Source: a bacterium
GTDB taxonomy: Bacteria > Planctomycetota > JADGBV01
Length of the DNA stretch: 43,607 nt
Direction: 5' to 3'
Assembly (NCBI GenBank): GCA_023261545.1
Contig: JAHFOS010000002.1
Span: forward strand, 1 to 43,607
Below the pieces are notes generated by a model. That model was not told where the DNA came from and searched no databases. It saw only the letters and a list, made by a program, of their open reading frames with translations. Both the position numbers and the translations under genes were made by a program. Shown in pieces: positions 8,525 through 18,184 of this stretch (position 1 is its first letter; every line of letters begins with the position of its first letter).

Positions 8525-9616
8525 TCAGGAGCTGAAGAGCCGGTAGAAAAGGGATCGCGTTTCCACCTGCACCCGGCAGTTCGAGGTGCCGAGGCTCGAA
8601 TCGCCCGCCGCCAGCCGTTTTTCCAGAGCTTCGCGCAGCGCGGGACGCAGGTGCCGTTCGTTCAACTTCAGGGAAATCTTGGACTGGATGGACCCCGGCT
8701 TGACCTCCAGCCTCTTGTCGCCGAGGCCGGGAAGAGAAAAGGCCAAAGAATGATTGGACCGGATCTGCCGGGCTAGGAAGGACGGCAGATCCTGTAGCTC
8801 GAGAGAGAAACTCGCCGTATCCCTTCCCAGGGTGATCCGCGCCGTTATCTCCCTCTCGAAAAGACGTAGAGCCAGGGTGGCGTTTTCTTTCATGTGCGCG
8901 CGTTCGCGGTCAGCGAACTTGGACAGGGGGATCTGGAGGACGACGGTCGAGGTAATGGCCCGCACCTCGGCGGGAATGTTCTCGGCATCCCAGTCGGCGA
9001 AAAGAAGCGCACTGGTGTCGCCCGCCGCCAGGATCGGCAGCCGATCTCCAGAGACAACGACTTCGGCTGCGATTTCTCGCAGGTGGGCGATGCGCGCCAG
9101 GGGCGCTCCCGCCGCCAGGATCTCTTCCGCGGCCGCCGGCGCATCGTCCGCTCGTTCTCCCTCCTGTCGCACCAGCCAGCCGTTCCCGGACGCCGCGAGT
9201 TTCTGCGGAACAGCGGCGGATCCAGCAAAGTCCTGGCGAATCCGGCGCAACTCCGCGGCGCGCTCGCGCGCTCGCGGACCGGACGCCTTGTCGAGAAGAC
9301 GCAGCGGATCTTCGAGATCGTGGACTAGACGACGGCTGGCAACGATTTCCGGATCTTCGATCCATTCGAGCAGGGGCTCCCCTTTTTGAACCCCCGCACC
9401 GATGCGCTGAAAGCGCCGCGTGACGACGACGTCCACGTCACGGCGCACTTCGTCCACGGCGGGGCGGATCGTCGCCACCCCCTGGCTGAAGACCTGCGTC
9501 TCGATGAACCAGGTTGAGGCCGCCGCCATCAGAATGCCCGTGCCGAGCAAGTAGCCGGCCAGCATCACGAGCTGGGGCGTGCGATTGTAGAGGCGTTTTT
9601 TCCATGAGACCGGCAT
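8525..9616 (-). CDS. HlyD-like periplasmic adaptor of an ABC exporter
   Basis: The start is the ATG at 9616, preceded by AGGAGG with a 6-base gap; an upstream in-frame TTG at 9622 is less likely. The product has 363 residues. One membrane segment lies near residues 14-40 (LVMLAGYLLGTGILMAAAS). The next part (VVVTRRFQRIGAGVQKGEPL) resembles the lipoyl-like half of membrane fusion proteins, followed by a short helical hairpin (~90-145) and a second lipoyl/barrel part (NGWLVRQ, then APLARIAHLREIAAEVVVSG). Adaptors of this family link an inner-membrane pump to the envelope. The gene begins immediately after two ABC exporter genes, so it is very likely their partner. The hairpin is short compared with typical TolC-contacting HlyD proteins, and no outer-membrane channel gene is in view. 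Confidence 0.75.
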   Translation of the reverse strand: MPVSWKKRLYNRTPQLVMLAGYLLGTGILMAAASTWFIETQVFSQGVATIRPAVDEVRRDVDVVVTRRFQRIGAGVQKGEPLLEWIEDPEIVASRRLVHDLEDPLRLLDKASGPRARERAAELRRIRQDFAGSAAVPQKLAASGNGWLVRQEGERADDAPAAAEEILAAGAPLARIAHLREIAAEVVVSGDRLPILAAGDTSALLFADWDAENIPAEVRAITSTVVLQIPLSKFADRERAHMKENATLALRLFEREITARITLGRDTASFSLELQDLPSFLARQIRSNHSLAFSLPGLGDKRLEVKPGSIQSKISLKLNERHLRPALREALEKRLAAGDSSLGTSNCRVQVETRSLFYRLFSS

Positions 9617-9618
9617 CG

Positions 9619-11448
9619 TCAACCTCCTGCATACTCAACGGTTTCCCGGCTGTTGCTCCGGCCCGTGCCAGCCAGCACCGCGCGCCGATACCAGCCCTCG
9701 CGCTCCCGCAGCTCCTCGTGGGTTCCGGTGTCAGAGATCCGTCCGTTCTCGATCACGAAAATGCGATCCACGTTGCAACTGGAAGCCGGCCGGTGCGTCG
9801 CCATCACTACCGTCGTATCTTGGGCTACCCACTCCAAGGCGTCGGAGACTTTGCGGCCGGTCTGGGCGTCCAGCGCAGACAATGGCTCGTCCAAAATGAG
9901 GAGGTCGGGATGACGGACCAGTGCCCGGGCCAGCGTCAGGCGCTGCTTCTGTCCGCCCGAGAGATCGCCTTTCTCGGCCATGGGTGTATCCAGGCCAAGG
10001 GGAAGCTGCTCCACAAAGCCCGTGCAGTCCGCGGCCTCCAGGGCCGAGCACATACTGCCCTCGCCAATGCTGGGGCAACCGTAGGTGAGGTTGTCTCGCA
10101 TCGTTCCGGCGAAAAGCCGTGGATCCTGCAAGACGACGCCGGTCTTGCGCCGGTAGGCGTCCAAATCCAGATCCCGGAGGTCCCAACCATCCACGAGAAT
10201 CGTGCCGGAGTCGGGCTCGTGGAAACGCAGCAGGAGTCCCAGCAGCGTCGTTTTTCCGCACCCCGAGGGCCCGACGAAGGCGACCTTCTCGCCGGGCTCG
10301 ATGCGCAGGGAAAGATCCTTGAGCAGCGGCGGACTTCCTGGATAGGAGAAGCTGACGTCGCGCAACTCGATGGCGCCATCGAGCCGGAGCGGATGCACGC
10401 CTTTCGCAGGCTCAAGAAAGGCGGGGGGAGTATCGAGGATTTCGAGGACACGCTCGGCGGAAACCAGCTCGCGCCGCAGAGTCTGGTAGTGCATCACCAC
10501 GCTCGCGGCGGGGATCAGCGCACCACTGATCAGGATCTGCAAGGCCAGCCATTGCCCCACGGTGAGCTCGCCGGTGATCACGAGGATCCCACAAAGCAAT
10601 CCCGTGCCGGTGGCGAAAATGCTGGCCAGGCCGGCGGGAATGACGTAGGCCTCGCTGATGGCGTTCATTCCCAGCCACTGGAAGAAGGAGCGCAGATAGC
10701 GGGCCAGTTTTCCCGTGTAGCGCGCCTTCTCGCCGCGCTCCTGCGTCGAGGCCTGGACCACGTGAACGGCGGCGAGGGTCGCCTGCAATTGGGCCGTCAC
10801 CTCTTGTTGGTTTTCTCGGCGGCGGCGGTCCAGGACCCGCCAACGGGTGGCGATATGCTGGGCCAGGAAGAAATAGGGAGGCAGAAAGATCAGGATGACC
10901 ACCATGGGGCGCCAGTCGATCATCGCGGTCATCAACAGGGTGACCGAGGACTGGAGCGTCATGGCGGCCGCTATAGGCAAAGAAACTCCGAGCATGTGAG
11001 AGGTGTCGGTGACATCGCCGGAAGCGCGGTAGATCCGCTCGCCTACGGGGTGGGCCTCGTGAAAGCCCAGAGAGAGCGTCATCAGCTTCTGGTAGAAGCG
11101 CGCGCCGAGACGGCGCAGGACTTCCGCCTTGATGCTATAGCGCATGAAATCTTGGATGAGGTTGTTGGCGTGAGCCAGTAAGCCCGTGGCGAAGATGGCC
11201 GTCACCAGCCCCGCCACCATGGCGAAGCTCCTTCTCGGGAAGGCCTCGTCCATGAGGAGGACCGTCCATAGCGAGCCCGCGGCACTGATCACCGTGCCGG
11301 CCAGGGGCGCGAGCAGAAGAATGAGCAGGAGTCTGGGCCACAAAGATGCGTAAAAAGGCCGGTAGCGCCACAGGATGCGGCCCAAGGCCAGGACCCCCGC
11401 GCCGGATTGCCATTCGCCAGGTGTCTGCGCTTCAGACGAGGACGCCAC
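9619..11448 (-). CDS. ABC exporter half-transporter (TMD-NBD), second subunit
   Basis: The product is a 609-residue fused membrane and ATPase protein of the MsbA/LapB type. I chose the GTG at 11448 because GGGAGGAGG lies just upstream; this overlaps the preceding ABC gene by 17 bases. The N-terminal ~320 residues carry about six membrane segments. The ATPase domain has a complete set of motifs: Walker A GPSGCGKTT, signature LSGGQKQ, Walker B LLILDEPL with the catalytic Glu, D-loop SALD and switch His in ATHRP. It pairs with the neighbouring 609-residue subunit, with which it shares GE(K/R)I(F/Y)R...DV.(D/T).S.MLG.SLP in the membrane domain. A heterodimeric exporter working with the HlyD-like adaptor downstream is the simplest reading. 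There is no C39 peptidase domain, so it is not a classical bacteriocin-processing exporter. Confidence 0.88.
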   Translation of the reverse strand: MASSSEAQTPGEWQSGAGVLALGRILWRYRPFYASLWPRLLLILLLAPLAGTVISAAGSLWTVLLMDEAFPRRSFAMVAGLVTAIFATGLLAHANNLIQDFMRYSIKAEVLRRLGARFYQKLMTLSLGFHEAHPVGERIYRASGDVTDTSHMLGVSLPIAAAMTLQSSVTLLMTAMIDWRPMVVILIFLPPYFFLAQHIATRWRVLDRRRRENQQEVTAQLQATLAAVHVVQASTQERGEKARYTGKLARYLRSFFQWLGMNAISEAYVIPAGLASIFATGTGLLCGILVITGELTVGQWLALQILISGALIPAASVVMHYQTLRRELVSAERVLEILDTPPAFLEPAKGVHPLRLDGAIELRDVSFSYPGSPPLLKDLSLRIEPGEKVAFVGPSGCGKTTLLGLLLRFHEPDSGTILVDGWDLRDLDLDAYRRKTGVVLQDPRLFAGTMRDNLTYGCPSIGEGSMCSALEAADCTGFVEQLPLGLDTPMAEKGDLSGGQKQRLTLARALVRHPDLLILDEPLSALDAQTGRKVSDALEWVAQDTTVVMATHRPASSCNVDRIFVIENGRISDTGTHEELREREGWYRRAVLAGTGRSNSRETVEYAGG

Positions 11449-13261
11449 CGGCCTCCTCCCGCTGCATGTGCCAAAGCCCGTGGTAAAGCCCTGCGCGCTC
11501 CAGCAGTTCCCCGTGTGTCCCCTGTTCCGCGACAACGCCATCGTTCAACACGATGATGTGATCCATGTTGCGCAGGGTCGCGAGCTCGTGGGAGATGAAA
11601 ACGGCCGTGCGTCCCGCGACGGCACGTTCCAGCGATTCGATGACTTCCCCCTTGGAGATCGCGTCCAGGAGAGCCGTGGGCTCGTCGAGCAGGACGATCC
11701 GAGGGGAGCGCGCGAGACAGCGCGCCACGGTCAGCTTCTGTTTCTGGCCAAGGGAAAGGCCGCCGCTCCCCTGGAGAGGGGTCGCGAATCCCGCCGGCAT
11801 AGCGCCCACCATTTCCTCCAGGCCGGTGACTTGGGCCACCTTCTTCAGGACGTCATCCGTGGCGTGGGGGGCTCCGTAGAGGATGTTTTCACCGACGGTT
11901 CCAGGGAAAAGCACGGGTTCCTGCAGCACGATGCCGACCTGCCCCCGATAGGAAGCAAGCTGGACGTGGCGCAGATCCACTCCGTCCACGAGGATCTGCC
12001 CCCGTCCGGGATCGAAGAAACGCAACAACAGGTTCATGATCGTGGACTTGCCGATGCCCGATGGCCCCACCAGAGCCGTGCGGCTGCCAGCCGGAATCAC
12101 GAACGAGACCCCCCGCAAAACAGGCTTGGCCGGGTCGTAAGCGAAATGAACGTCGCGGAATTCGATGCTCCCCCGCAGCGGACGATCCGTGGCGCCGGGA
12201 TGCTCGCGGACGCGATCCGCGAGGTCGAGCACGGCGAGGATGCGTTCCGCCGGCACCATCAGCACCCGCATCTGCTGATAGTAGTAGGTGAGGATGCCCA
12301 TGGGCAGGATGAGCTGGATGACGAGATGGCTGAGCGCCTGCCACTGCCCCAGGCTGAGTTCCCCGTTCACCACCCAGTAGCCGCAAAGGCCCATGGCGAA
12401 GCCCGAGAAAAGGGCCGGCAGACCCGAGGGCCAGGCAAAGAAAATGCTGACCTGCAGCATGAATCCATGGAGCATATTGGCGACCGAATAGCGGGCCAGC
12501 TCACGGCGATAGCGCAACTGCTCCCTGCGGCGGGTGCCGTGAGCCAAAATGACCGCCAGGGCCGAGAGGCTCTCCTCCAGCCGCGCCGTGAGGGACTGGC
12601 CGCGCAGGCGCAGGCGGCTGTCCACCCCGCGGTAGAGGTTGAAGATCACCTGGGCGATCAGGAGGAAGAGGGGAGCACAGGTGAGGGCGATGGCCACGGG
12701 ACGCCAATCCATCAAGCACAGGGCCAGCATCGTGAAGAGGAACTGATAGGCGTATTGGACGAACATCGGCAGGCTGGTTCCCAGCATTTCCGACACGTCG
12801 GCGACATCCGTGGAACAGCGAAAAATTTTTTCGCCCACGGGCGTGTGGTGATGATAGTTCATGCTGAGCCCCAGCATGTTCTCGTAGAAACGCGCGCCGA
12901 GAGCGGAATGGATGCGGATCCGCAGATGTGCGGAGATGGTGTTACGGACGAGCACCATGGCGGTCCGCTCCAGCACGATGGACCCCAGGGCCACGAGGGC
13001 CAGGGTCACCACCAGCCCCACGTTGCGCTGCGGAAGGGCGATATCAAGGGCCATCTTGGTGCACAGGGGAACCACGAGCACCAGGACGGAAGCGGCCAGG
13101 GGCAGCACGATGAAGAGCAGCGCCAGTTCGGCCTTGTGGGGCCGAAGGTAAGGCAGATAGGACCCCAACACCTTGAGGAACCTGCGCAGGGTCAAGCGCG
13201 GAGGCGGGGGATCCACGACGGAGGCAGGCGGATCCTGGGGCAGTTTTCCGTCCGCCTTCAC
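11432..13261 (-). CDS. ABC exporter half-transporter (TMD-NBD), first subunit
   Basis: The product has 609 residues from the GTG at 13261, which overlaps the stop of the pilin-like gene in a GTGA arrangement; an in-frame TTG at 13282 is an alternative. About six membrane segments precede an ATPase domain with Walker [10 protein letters not shown], Walker [11 protein letters not shown]-loop ALLDA and switch His in FISHELATL. The signature loop is LSLGQKQ instead of LSGGQ, whereas the partner subunit has the canonical form. Such asymmetry is usual in heterodimeric exporters, where one composite ATP site is weaker. It is the first of three adjacent export genes (ABC, ABC, HlyD-like) that follow the LamG and pilin-like genes. 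The substrate is unknown. Confidence 0.88.
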   Translation of the reverse strand: MKADGKLPQDPPASVVDPPPPRLTLRRFLKVLGSYLPYLRPHKAELALLFIVLPLAASVLVLVVPLCTKMALDIALPQRNVGLVVTLALVALGSIVLERTAMVLVRNTISAHLRIRIHSALGARFYENMLGLSMNYHHHTPVGEKIFRCSTDVADVSEMLGTSLPMFVQYAYQFLFTMLALCLMDWRPVAIALTCAPLFLLIAQVIFNLYRGVDSRLRLRGQSLTARLEESLSALAVILAHGTRRREQLRYRRELARYSVANMLHGFMLQVSIFFAWPSGLPALFSGFAMGLCGYWVVNGELSLGQWQALSHLVIQLILPMGILTYYYQQMRVLMVPAERILAVLDLADRVREHPGATDRPLRGSIEFRDVHFAYDPAKPVLRGVSFVIPAGSRTALVGPSGIGKSTIMNLLLRFFDPGRGQILVDGVDLRHVQLASYRGQVGIVLQEPVLFPGTVGENILYGAPHATDDVLKKVAQVTGLEEMVGAMPAGFATPLQGSGGLSLGQKQKLTVARCLARSPRIVLLDEPTALLDAISKGEVIESLERAVAGRTAVFISHELATLRNMDHIIVLNDGVVAEQGTHGELLERAGLYHGLWHMQREEAGGVLV

Positions 13262-14007
13262 TTCACCCTCTGGAAATACCAATCGGGGTCCCCGTTCTCG
13301 CCGGACATCAGGGCTGTCTGGCTCATCCAGGCAACGTGGCTGTCGCCCCAGAGCAGGTTGATGCCCTCGCCGTGGCGGTCACCGACGGGTGGATAAAGGG
13401 TGTAGACGGGGTGGGTAGCGTGCAGGGGCGAATAGATGTAAGCCAGTTGCCAGAGCCCGCTGTACCAGTCCGTCGTGTCGCCAAGCAGCAGGCTATCACC
13501 GGGGCGCGTGATATCCGTGAGCTTCTGGTGTTGGAACTGCGCCATGGGATTCGCCTCGTAATATCCCATGTAATACCAGTTCCAACCATATCCGAGCTTA
13601 GCCACGAGGACGCTGCCTTCATACTTCGTGCTGGGACAATGGAGCACGCCGGTGCACAGCCGGAGATCGCCGGGGCCGGCGGACTCACCGTTGTGGAGAT
13701 AAGGGAAGATATCCCGAGCCCACTCACATTCGACGTCGGGGATGCCGATCTTGGCGGCGATGGGCATGCGGTTCTTCCAGTCCCCCACATACATCATCGC
13801 CGCCGCCCCACATTGCCGGAGGTTAGAGGCACAGGCGGTTTGGCGGGCAATCTCCAAAGCTTTCCGCAAGGCCGGCTGTAGAAGCGAAAAAAGCACGGCG
13901 ATGATGGCGATCACTACCAAGAGTTCTATGAGGGTAAAGCGGCGGCGCGCGCCGTTCCGGCCACCCCTCGCGCGCGGCCCGCAAATCAAAAACTCACTTG
14001 GTGGCAT
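13258..14007 (-). CDS. Type IV prepilin-like protein (PVC type, H-X9-D tail)
   Basis: The product has 249 residues from the ATG at 14007, which overlaps the end of the LamG gene by 14 bases. No strong ribosome site is seen, so translation may be coupled. A short basic leader precedes the class III signal [20 protein letters not shown], with Glu at +5 after the cleavage site and a hydrophobic helix, as in pilins and type II secretion pseudopilins. The C-terminal part carries [17 protein letters not shown], close to the H-X9-DG motif of prepilin-like proteins abundant in Planctomycetes and Verrucomicrobia, but with Ser instead of Gly. Members of this family are numerous per genome and their roles are mostly unknown. 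Lying between LamG and ABC exporter genes, it may help display or assemble a surface structure. Confidence 0.85.
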   Translation of the reverse strand: MPPSEFLICGPRARGGRNGARRRFTLIELLVVIAIIAVLFSLLQPALRKALEIARQTACASNLRQCGAAAMMYVGDWKNRMPIAAKIGIPDVECEWARDIFPYLHNGESAGPGDLRLCTGVLHCPSTKYEGSVLVAKLGYGWNWYYMGYYEANPMAQFQHQKLTDITRPGDSLLLGDTTDWYSGLWQLAYIYSPLHATHPVYTLYPPVGDRHGEGINLLWGDSHVAWMSQTALMSGENGDPDWYFQRVK

Positions 14008-15229
14008 CGTAGAGGGTGCGGATCTCGTCGGCGCTGAGGGCGCGGTCGTAGATGCGCACCTCGTCCATGTACGTCCCAATGCGATAAGCCAAGGTATCAT
14101 CGCCCCGCCAGCCGCTGATGCGAGCGATAGATGTTATGGGCCGAATGTTGACGGTGCCGGAGTAAAGGGTGAGCGTCTGCTTCACACCGTTGATGTAGAG
14201 TTCCACGTTGGTCGTTGTGGGGGCGACGTTGTGAACAAAAACGGCTGCGACGTGGACCCATACGCCACCCATGGCATTGCTCGAAATCCCCGTTACATCG
14301 CTGCTGCCCGTATTGAAGCCGAAGGTGGTGCCGTTGAACCAGAGGTCGTAGATGTTCCACCCGAAAGGCATCCCACCGCTCACGCCGTCCCATTTCATCC
14401 AGAATACAACTGTCATTTTGGCGCCAGTGGCGCTCACGATTGGAATATTGTCAAGGTTCACGTGGTCGTTCCCGCCGTCCGAGAATGACAGCGCTTTGCC
14501 AACCTTCCCCGTGAGACTATTGCTGGAAAAGCTCATGCCCCCACCCAAGGTTCCACTGTTGCCATAGCGACTCGAATCTGCGGCGGTATTTCCAGAGCTT
14601 TCCTCAAACTTCCAATATCCCACCAGGTTTCCGTTCATCCCGAAGGTGGAGGCTGTGGTGGCACCGCCAATGGCGAGCCATTGCCGGCCGTTGGAGATTA
14701 GGGACAGGCCATTGTTGGAAGATGCCGAGGTGATGAGGGCTGTCTCCAGGTTATCAATGAGATTGCCGCCGCCCTCCACATGGAGGTCGTAAGAAGAGGG
14801 CGCCTTTTTGACGAGGTACATCCGACCCTCGCAATTGCCCGCGTAGGGCAGGGTCAGGGTGATATTGCTGGAGGCGTTCGCGATAATCACCGAGTTTCCG
14901 GAAAGCGTGGTGTTGGCGGAAACCGTCTGAGGCGGCAGGCCCCAAGTGCTCATAACGTCGAGGGATGAGGCGGGGGCCGAGGTGCCGATGCCGACATTGA
15001 CGGAAACGGCGGCATTGCCCAGCACATGGAGATTGGCCCCTGGACTCACGGTGCCGATTCCCAGGCCCGAGGTATTGAGCAGGCCCTCCACCGCCCCGTC
15101 GCCCTCAGCATCGAAGCCGATGTTTCCCGAGCCCTTGAGATCGGCCCAGCCCGCCTGCATGGCCAAAAACAGCAGGGAAACAAGACGCAGGGCCGGAACC
15201 CAACGGGCCGTGGAAAAGGATGGCATCAT
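13994..15229 (-). CDS. LamG-domain surface protein with tail-fibre-like GIGT repeats (paralogue)
   Basis: The product has 411 residues. AAGGAG lies 8 bases before the ATG at 15229. A signal peptide (core [16 protein letters not shown]) is followed by [11 protein letters not shown] and repeats such as [20 protein letters not shown] and [14 protein letters not shown]. Then comes the same linker as in the LamG protein at 1352-2659 ([20 protein letters not shown]). A C-terminal LamG domain spans about residues 200-411 ([13 protein letters not shown] to [21 protein letters not shown]). Known LamG proteins bind sugars or matrix polymers. The GIGT repeats are typical of trimeric fibre or autochaperone proteins, which suggests a stalk carrying a lectin-like head (inference). 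The gene starts 12 bases after the upstream glycosidase gene and overlaps the pilin-like gene. Confidence 0.82.
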   Translation of the reverse strand: MMPSFSTARWVPALRLVSLLFLAMQAGWADLKGSGNIGFDAEGDGAVEGLLNTSGLGIGTVSPGANLHVLGNAAVSVNVGIGTSAPASSLDVMSTWGLPPQTVSANTTLSGNSVIIANASSNITLTLPYAGNCEGRMYLVKKAPSSYDLHVEGGGNLIDNLETALITSASSNNGLSLISNGRQWLAIGGATTASTFGMNGNLVGYWKFEESSGNTAADSSRYGNSGTLGGGMSFSSNSLTGKVGKALSFSDGGNDHVNLDNIPIVSATGAKMTVVFWMKWDGVSGGMPFGWNIYDLWFNGTTFGFNTGSSDVTGISSNAMGGVWVHVAAVFVHNVAPTTTNVELYINGVKQTLTLYSGTVNIRPITSIARISGWRGDDTLAYRIGTYMDEVRIYDRALSADEIRTLYDATK

Positions 15230-15241
15230 GGGCGCATCTCC

Positions 15242-18184
15242 TTAGTTCTCCCTGTGAAAAACTTGGATGCCGCTCAGGCTCGAATACCTCGGGTCAAAGG
15301 CGAGTCCTTTTTTGATGAGTACCCGCACGCGGCTCGTTACCATGGGAGGAAATTCGCAGGAGTAGGTAGGCTGGGTGTTGTCCTGTGCTTCTCCCACCCT
15401 CACCCACGCCTGATCTTTTTCAACCTGGATCTCGAAATCACGGCTCACGCGCACGCCCTCGAAAGTAACTGTGATCCTGTTGGCCGTCACCGGACCTTCC
15501 AACCGGCCCTCCACCCAGTCGGGGTATGCGTCGGGAGTGCCGTCCACCCAGGGGGCGGATCCAAGGGATGTGACGGGATACTCGGCGTGGGAGGATGAGG
15601 CGGTGAATCCGACGATGGCTTGTTCGACGCCCTGGGTGCGCGCGCGCTGGCCGCGGTTGACGACGCGGGCCGAAGGCATGCTCCGGGGCTCGCCGTTCCT
15701 GTCCGCCAGGGCCGCCAACTGCTTGGGGTCGCGCCCCAACAGCACGACGGAGTAGATAGAGACTTCGGGAAGGGTCAGGGTCAGCCCGGCGCTGGAATGG
15801 GCGATGGCGGGCCGCGCCGCCGGGGCGTCGGGGGAAAGGACGACGGCATCCCAGTCTCGCCCGTATCCCGCCAGGGTGAGCCGCGCGCCCCGCAGGGGCG
15901 CCGGCTGGGTTTTGAGGGGGCACGCGGCGGGCTCCTGGGCGGCGCAAGCCATGGTGTAACTACCGCGTTGCACCCCGGGAATACCGGGGGCGAGGTCCTC
16001 ACTCCACGGTGCCGCCGCTTCCGCGGTCCTGCAGGCCGATCTCTGCGTACCCTGGGGATCTATGTAGATTACGAACCCTCCCTGGCCTTGCGCCGCGGGG
16101 GTGAGCACGACGCGGTTCAGCGCTTTCAGCTCCACCCCCGCAAGATCCACGCCGATCCAGCGCGGCAACTCCACGGGGAAGCCTTCGTGCAGATCCTGGT
16201 GCCCCAGCGTCCCCGCCTTGAGTAGAACCACGCGCTGTCCGTTCACCGCGATGTCGAGGTCGCAGCCGCCACCCACCTCCCGGCCGTAGATGTAGATTTT
16301 CATGCCCGGGGCCTTGCCGGGGGCGGACCAGAAATCCCAGGCGACGCTTTCGGACGTGCTGCGCAGCAAGCAGGCCGGGTTCATGGAGTAGTTGAAGTTG
16401 ACGATATGGAAGCTCTCCAGGCCCAGCCGCGGGTGCTTCAATGCGTTGATGATGCAATCCTCGTCGCCGCCTTGTTCCCAGACCAGGCGTTGAGGTGGTT
16501 TTCCTGCGCCGGCCTGGGCGACCAGGTTCAGAAGCTCCGCATCTCCCAGGTTGGCACCGTAGCGATTCAACAGCCGCAGCGACGGGGCGCCCGCCTTGGC
16601 CCCGGCCAGGAGGTCCGCCGCCGCGGCGCTGGTCCAGGGGCGGCAGTTCCAATCGCGCGTGGCGAAATCCTCCGCGATCATCAGCCCGCCGCCGCGCGCG
16701 TGGAAACGCGCCAGGGCCTCCACCAGGGCGTCGGTGGCGCAGGTGAGGTCTGGGGCGATAACGATGTCAAAATGGTCGCGCAGTTCGCCGTTGATGTCGG
16801 ATTCGGTGATGATTTCCACGGGCAGCCCCGCCCGCATGAGCCGACTCACCAGGGGGTCCATGCAGGAATCCAACCTGCCGAGCAACAAGCCCGAGCGCAG
16901 GGCCAAGACGATGGCGATGCGCCCGCCGGGCTGGGCAAAAGAATAGAGGTCCTGGTTCAGGGCGTTGAAATGATGGTAGCCGCTGACCGCCGTAAAAAAA
17001 TTCCCTCCGGTTTCCGTGAACAAGGTGTAGATCCCCTGGGTGGCGAAACCCTCGGCGAGGGCCATGCGGGTGAAGTCCGGGGTGAGTACCGGCATGGAGA
17101 ACTCCTCCAGATCCGTGGGGGGCACCGTATAGGTGACAGCGAAGACCGGCCGCCCGCGCCCCGCAGCCAGTCCGCGCTTGTACCAGGGGGCCAGCCGTCC
17201 CCAGGGCGGATGGCGGTAGAGCAGCTCCCAGAGCAGACTGTCGGCGGCGCCGGCCTGGAGCTGCGCGATGGTGGCGAAATTCTGACCGGGCCCGGCGTTG
17301 ATCTGTGTGGGGCGCCCGTGTTCATGGCACAGATCGGTGATGCGGCGGTTGAACGCCGTGACGAGGCCGGTCTCAAACTCCCAGTGGGCCGCGAATTCTT
17401 CCGGCCGCTCTGCCCGCGACGCCCAGTAATTATGGTCCTTGGCCGGCAGGGGCCGGTCCGGGAAGCGCTCCTTCCAGAATGCGCGCCAGTCGTTCCAGCA
17501 GAAGTCGCAGCAGCACGGACGAACTCCCGCGTTATCAATGAACAGGGCCGCCACGTTCTCATGGATGGGCGCGCGTGACGGCAGGGCGGAAAAACGAATA
17601 TCCTTTATTAGCGCTGTGGGTCCCGCGATCATGTAAAGCGACCACTTTTCACGGAACTCCCGCCAGACCGGGTTATTGCGGCATCCCACCCTGCGGACGG
17701 CGTTGCCGCCGCGATCCTGGGGGTTGTTGTAGGCCATGACTTTTTCACCCTTGGAGTCCACCGCCACCGCGTTTTCAAGCCAGGGATAGTGAGTAAACAG
17801 GTTGATGTAGAACCTGCTGATGCCGGGGACGACCTTCGAAAGGCGGTCGTCGAAGAAGCAGTCCGTGGGGCTCGTATAGTGCATGGCGTGGACGCCGCTG
17901 CGCCCCAGGTCTTCCATGATGGCGCCAATGACATGGTCCTGTTCCGCGTTGCCCTCCAGGTTGAGGGTGTTCATGCGGTAGAGGTTGCAGCCCAGGGCGG
18001 CATAGTTCCTCGCGGAAATGTCGGAGCCGGAGAAGTCGAGCTGCAGGAAACGGCTTGTGCCGCGGCGGAACCACTCCGGCAGGTCCTCGTGGTCATCCCA
18101 GAGCTCGGCTCCCATAACCCGGCCGGCCATGGACAGGATCAACAGCAAGGAGGCCACGAAGGCATCGCGTATCCTGAACCTCAT
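15242..18184 (-). CDS. Secreted putative glycosidase of the CxC..C (GHL6-like) type with discoidin-like domain
   Basis: The product has 980 residues. CAGGAG lies 7 bases before the ATG at 18184, which overlaps the upstream stop (ATGA). Signal peptide: MRFRIRDAFVASLLLILSMA. The N-terminal ~400 residues look like a TIM barrel, with HYTSPTDCFFDD, YNNPQDRGGNA, VGCRNNPVW and FIDNAGVRPCCCDFCWNDW. A D...C-x-C-x-x-C-x-x-x-[FW] block is typical of hypothetical glycosyl hydrolase families such as GHL6 (family placement from memory). A Rossmann-like region follows (~430-560: VEIITESDINGELRDHFDIV, ARFHARGGGLMIAEDF), like the GATase-type domain of beta-galactosidases. The last ~110 residues resemble a discoidin (F5/8C) domain. 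It is paralogous to 37477-40092, which lacks that domain. In both places the gene directly follows a GH106-like gene. Confidence 0.78.
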   Translation of the reverse strand: MRFRIRDAFVASLLLILSMAGRVMGAELWDDHEDLPEWFRRGTSRFLQLDFSGSDISARNYAALGCNLYRMNTLNLEGNAEQDHVIGAIMEDLGRSGVHAMHYTSPTDCFFDDRLSKVVPGISRFYINLFTHYPWLENAVAVDSKGEKVMAYNNPQDRGGNAVRRVGCRNNPVWREFREKWSLYMIAGPTALIKDIRFSALPSRAPIHENVAALFIDNAGVRPCCCDFCWNDWRAFWKERFPDRPLPAKDHNYWASRAERPEEFAAHWEFETGLVTAFNRRITDLCHEHGRPTQINAGPGQNFATIAQLQAGAADSLLWELLYRHPPWGRLAPWYKRGLAAGRGRPVFAVTYTVPPTDLEEFSMPVLTPDFTRMALAEGFATQGIYTLFTETGGNFFTAVSGYHHFNALNQDLYSFAQPGGRIAIVLALRSGLLLGRLDSCMDPLVSRLMRAGLPVEIITESDINGELRDHFDIVIAPDLTCATDALVEALARFHARGGGLMIAEDFATRDWNCRPWTSAAAADLLAGAKAGAPSLRLLNRYGANLGDAELLNLVAQAGAGKPPQRLVWEQGGDEDCIINALKHPRLGLESFHIVNFNYSMNPACLLRSTSESVAWDFWSAPGKAPGMKIYIYGREVGGGCDLDIAVNGQRVVLLKAGTLGHQDLHEGFPVELPRWIGVDLAGVELKALNRVVLTPAAQGQGGFVIYIDPQGTQRSACRTAEAAAPWSEDLAPGIPGVQRGSYTMACAAQEPAACPLKTQPAPLRGARLTLAGYGRDWDAVVLSPDAPAARPAIAHSSAGLTLTLPEVSIYSVVLLGRDPKQLAALADRNGEPRSMPSARVVNRGQRARTQGVEQAIVGFTASSSHAEYPVTSLGSAPWVDGTPDAYPDWVEGRLEGPVTANRITVTFEGVRVSRDFEIQVEKDQAWVRVGEAQDNTQPTYSCEFPPMVTSRVRVLIKKGLAFDPRYSSLSGIQVFHREN

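Noticed and set aside
9514-13396. Long open frames on the plus strand (e.g. 9514-11181 and 11375-13396)
   Set aside because: They lie opposite well-supported ABC exporter genes, have His/Gly/Gln-rich low-information translations without domains, and arise from the high GC content of the coding strand.
13258-14007. Part of a type II secretion or type IV pilus operon
   Set aside because: No ATPase, inner-membrane platform or secretin gene is nearby; single prepilin-like genes of this kind are scattered in PVC genomes.
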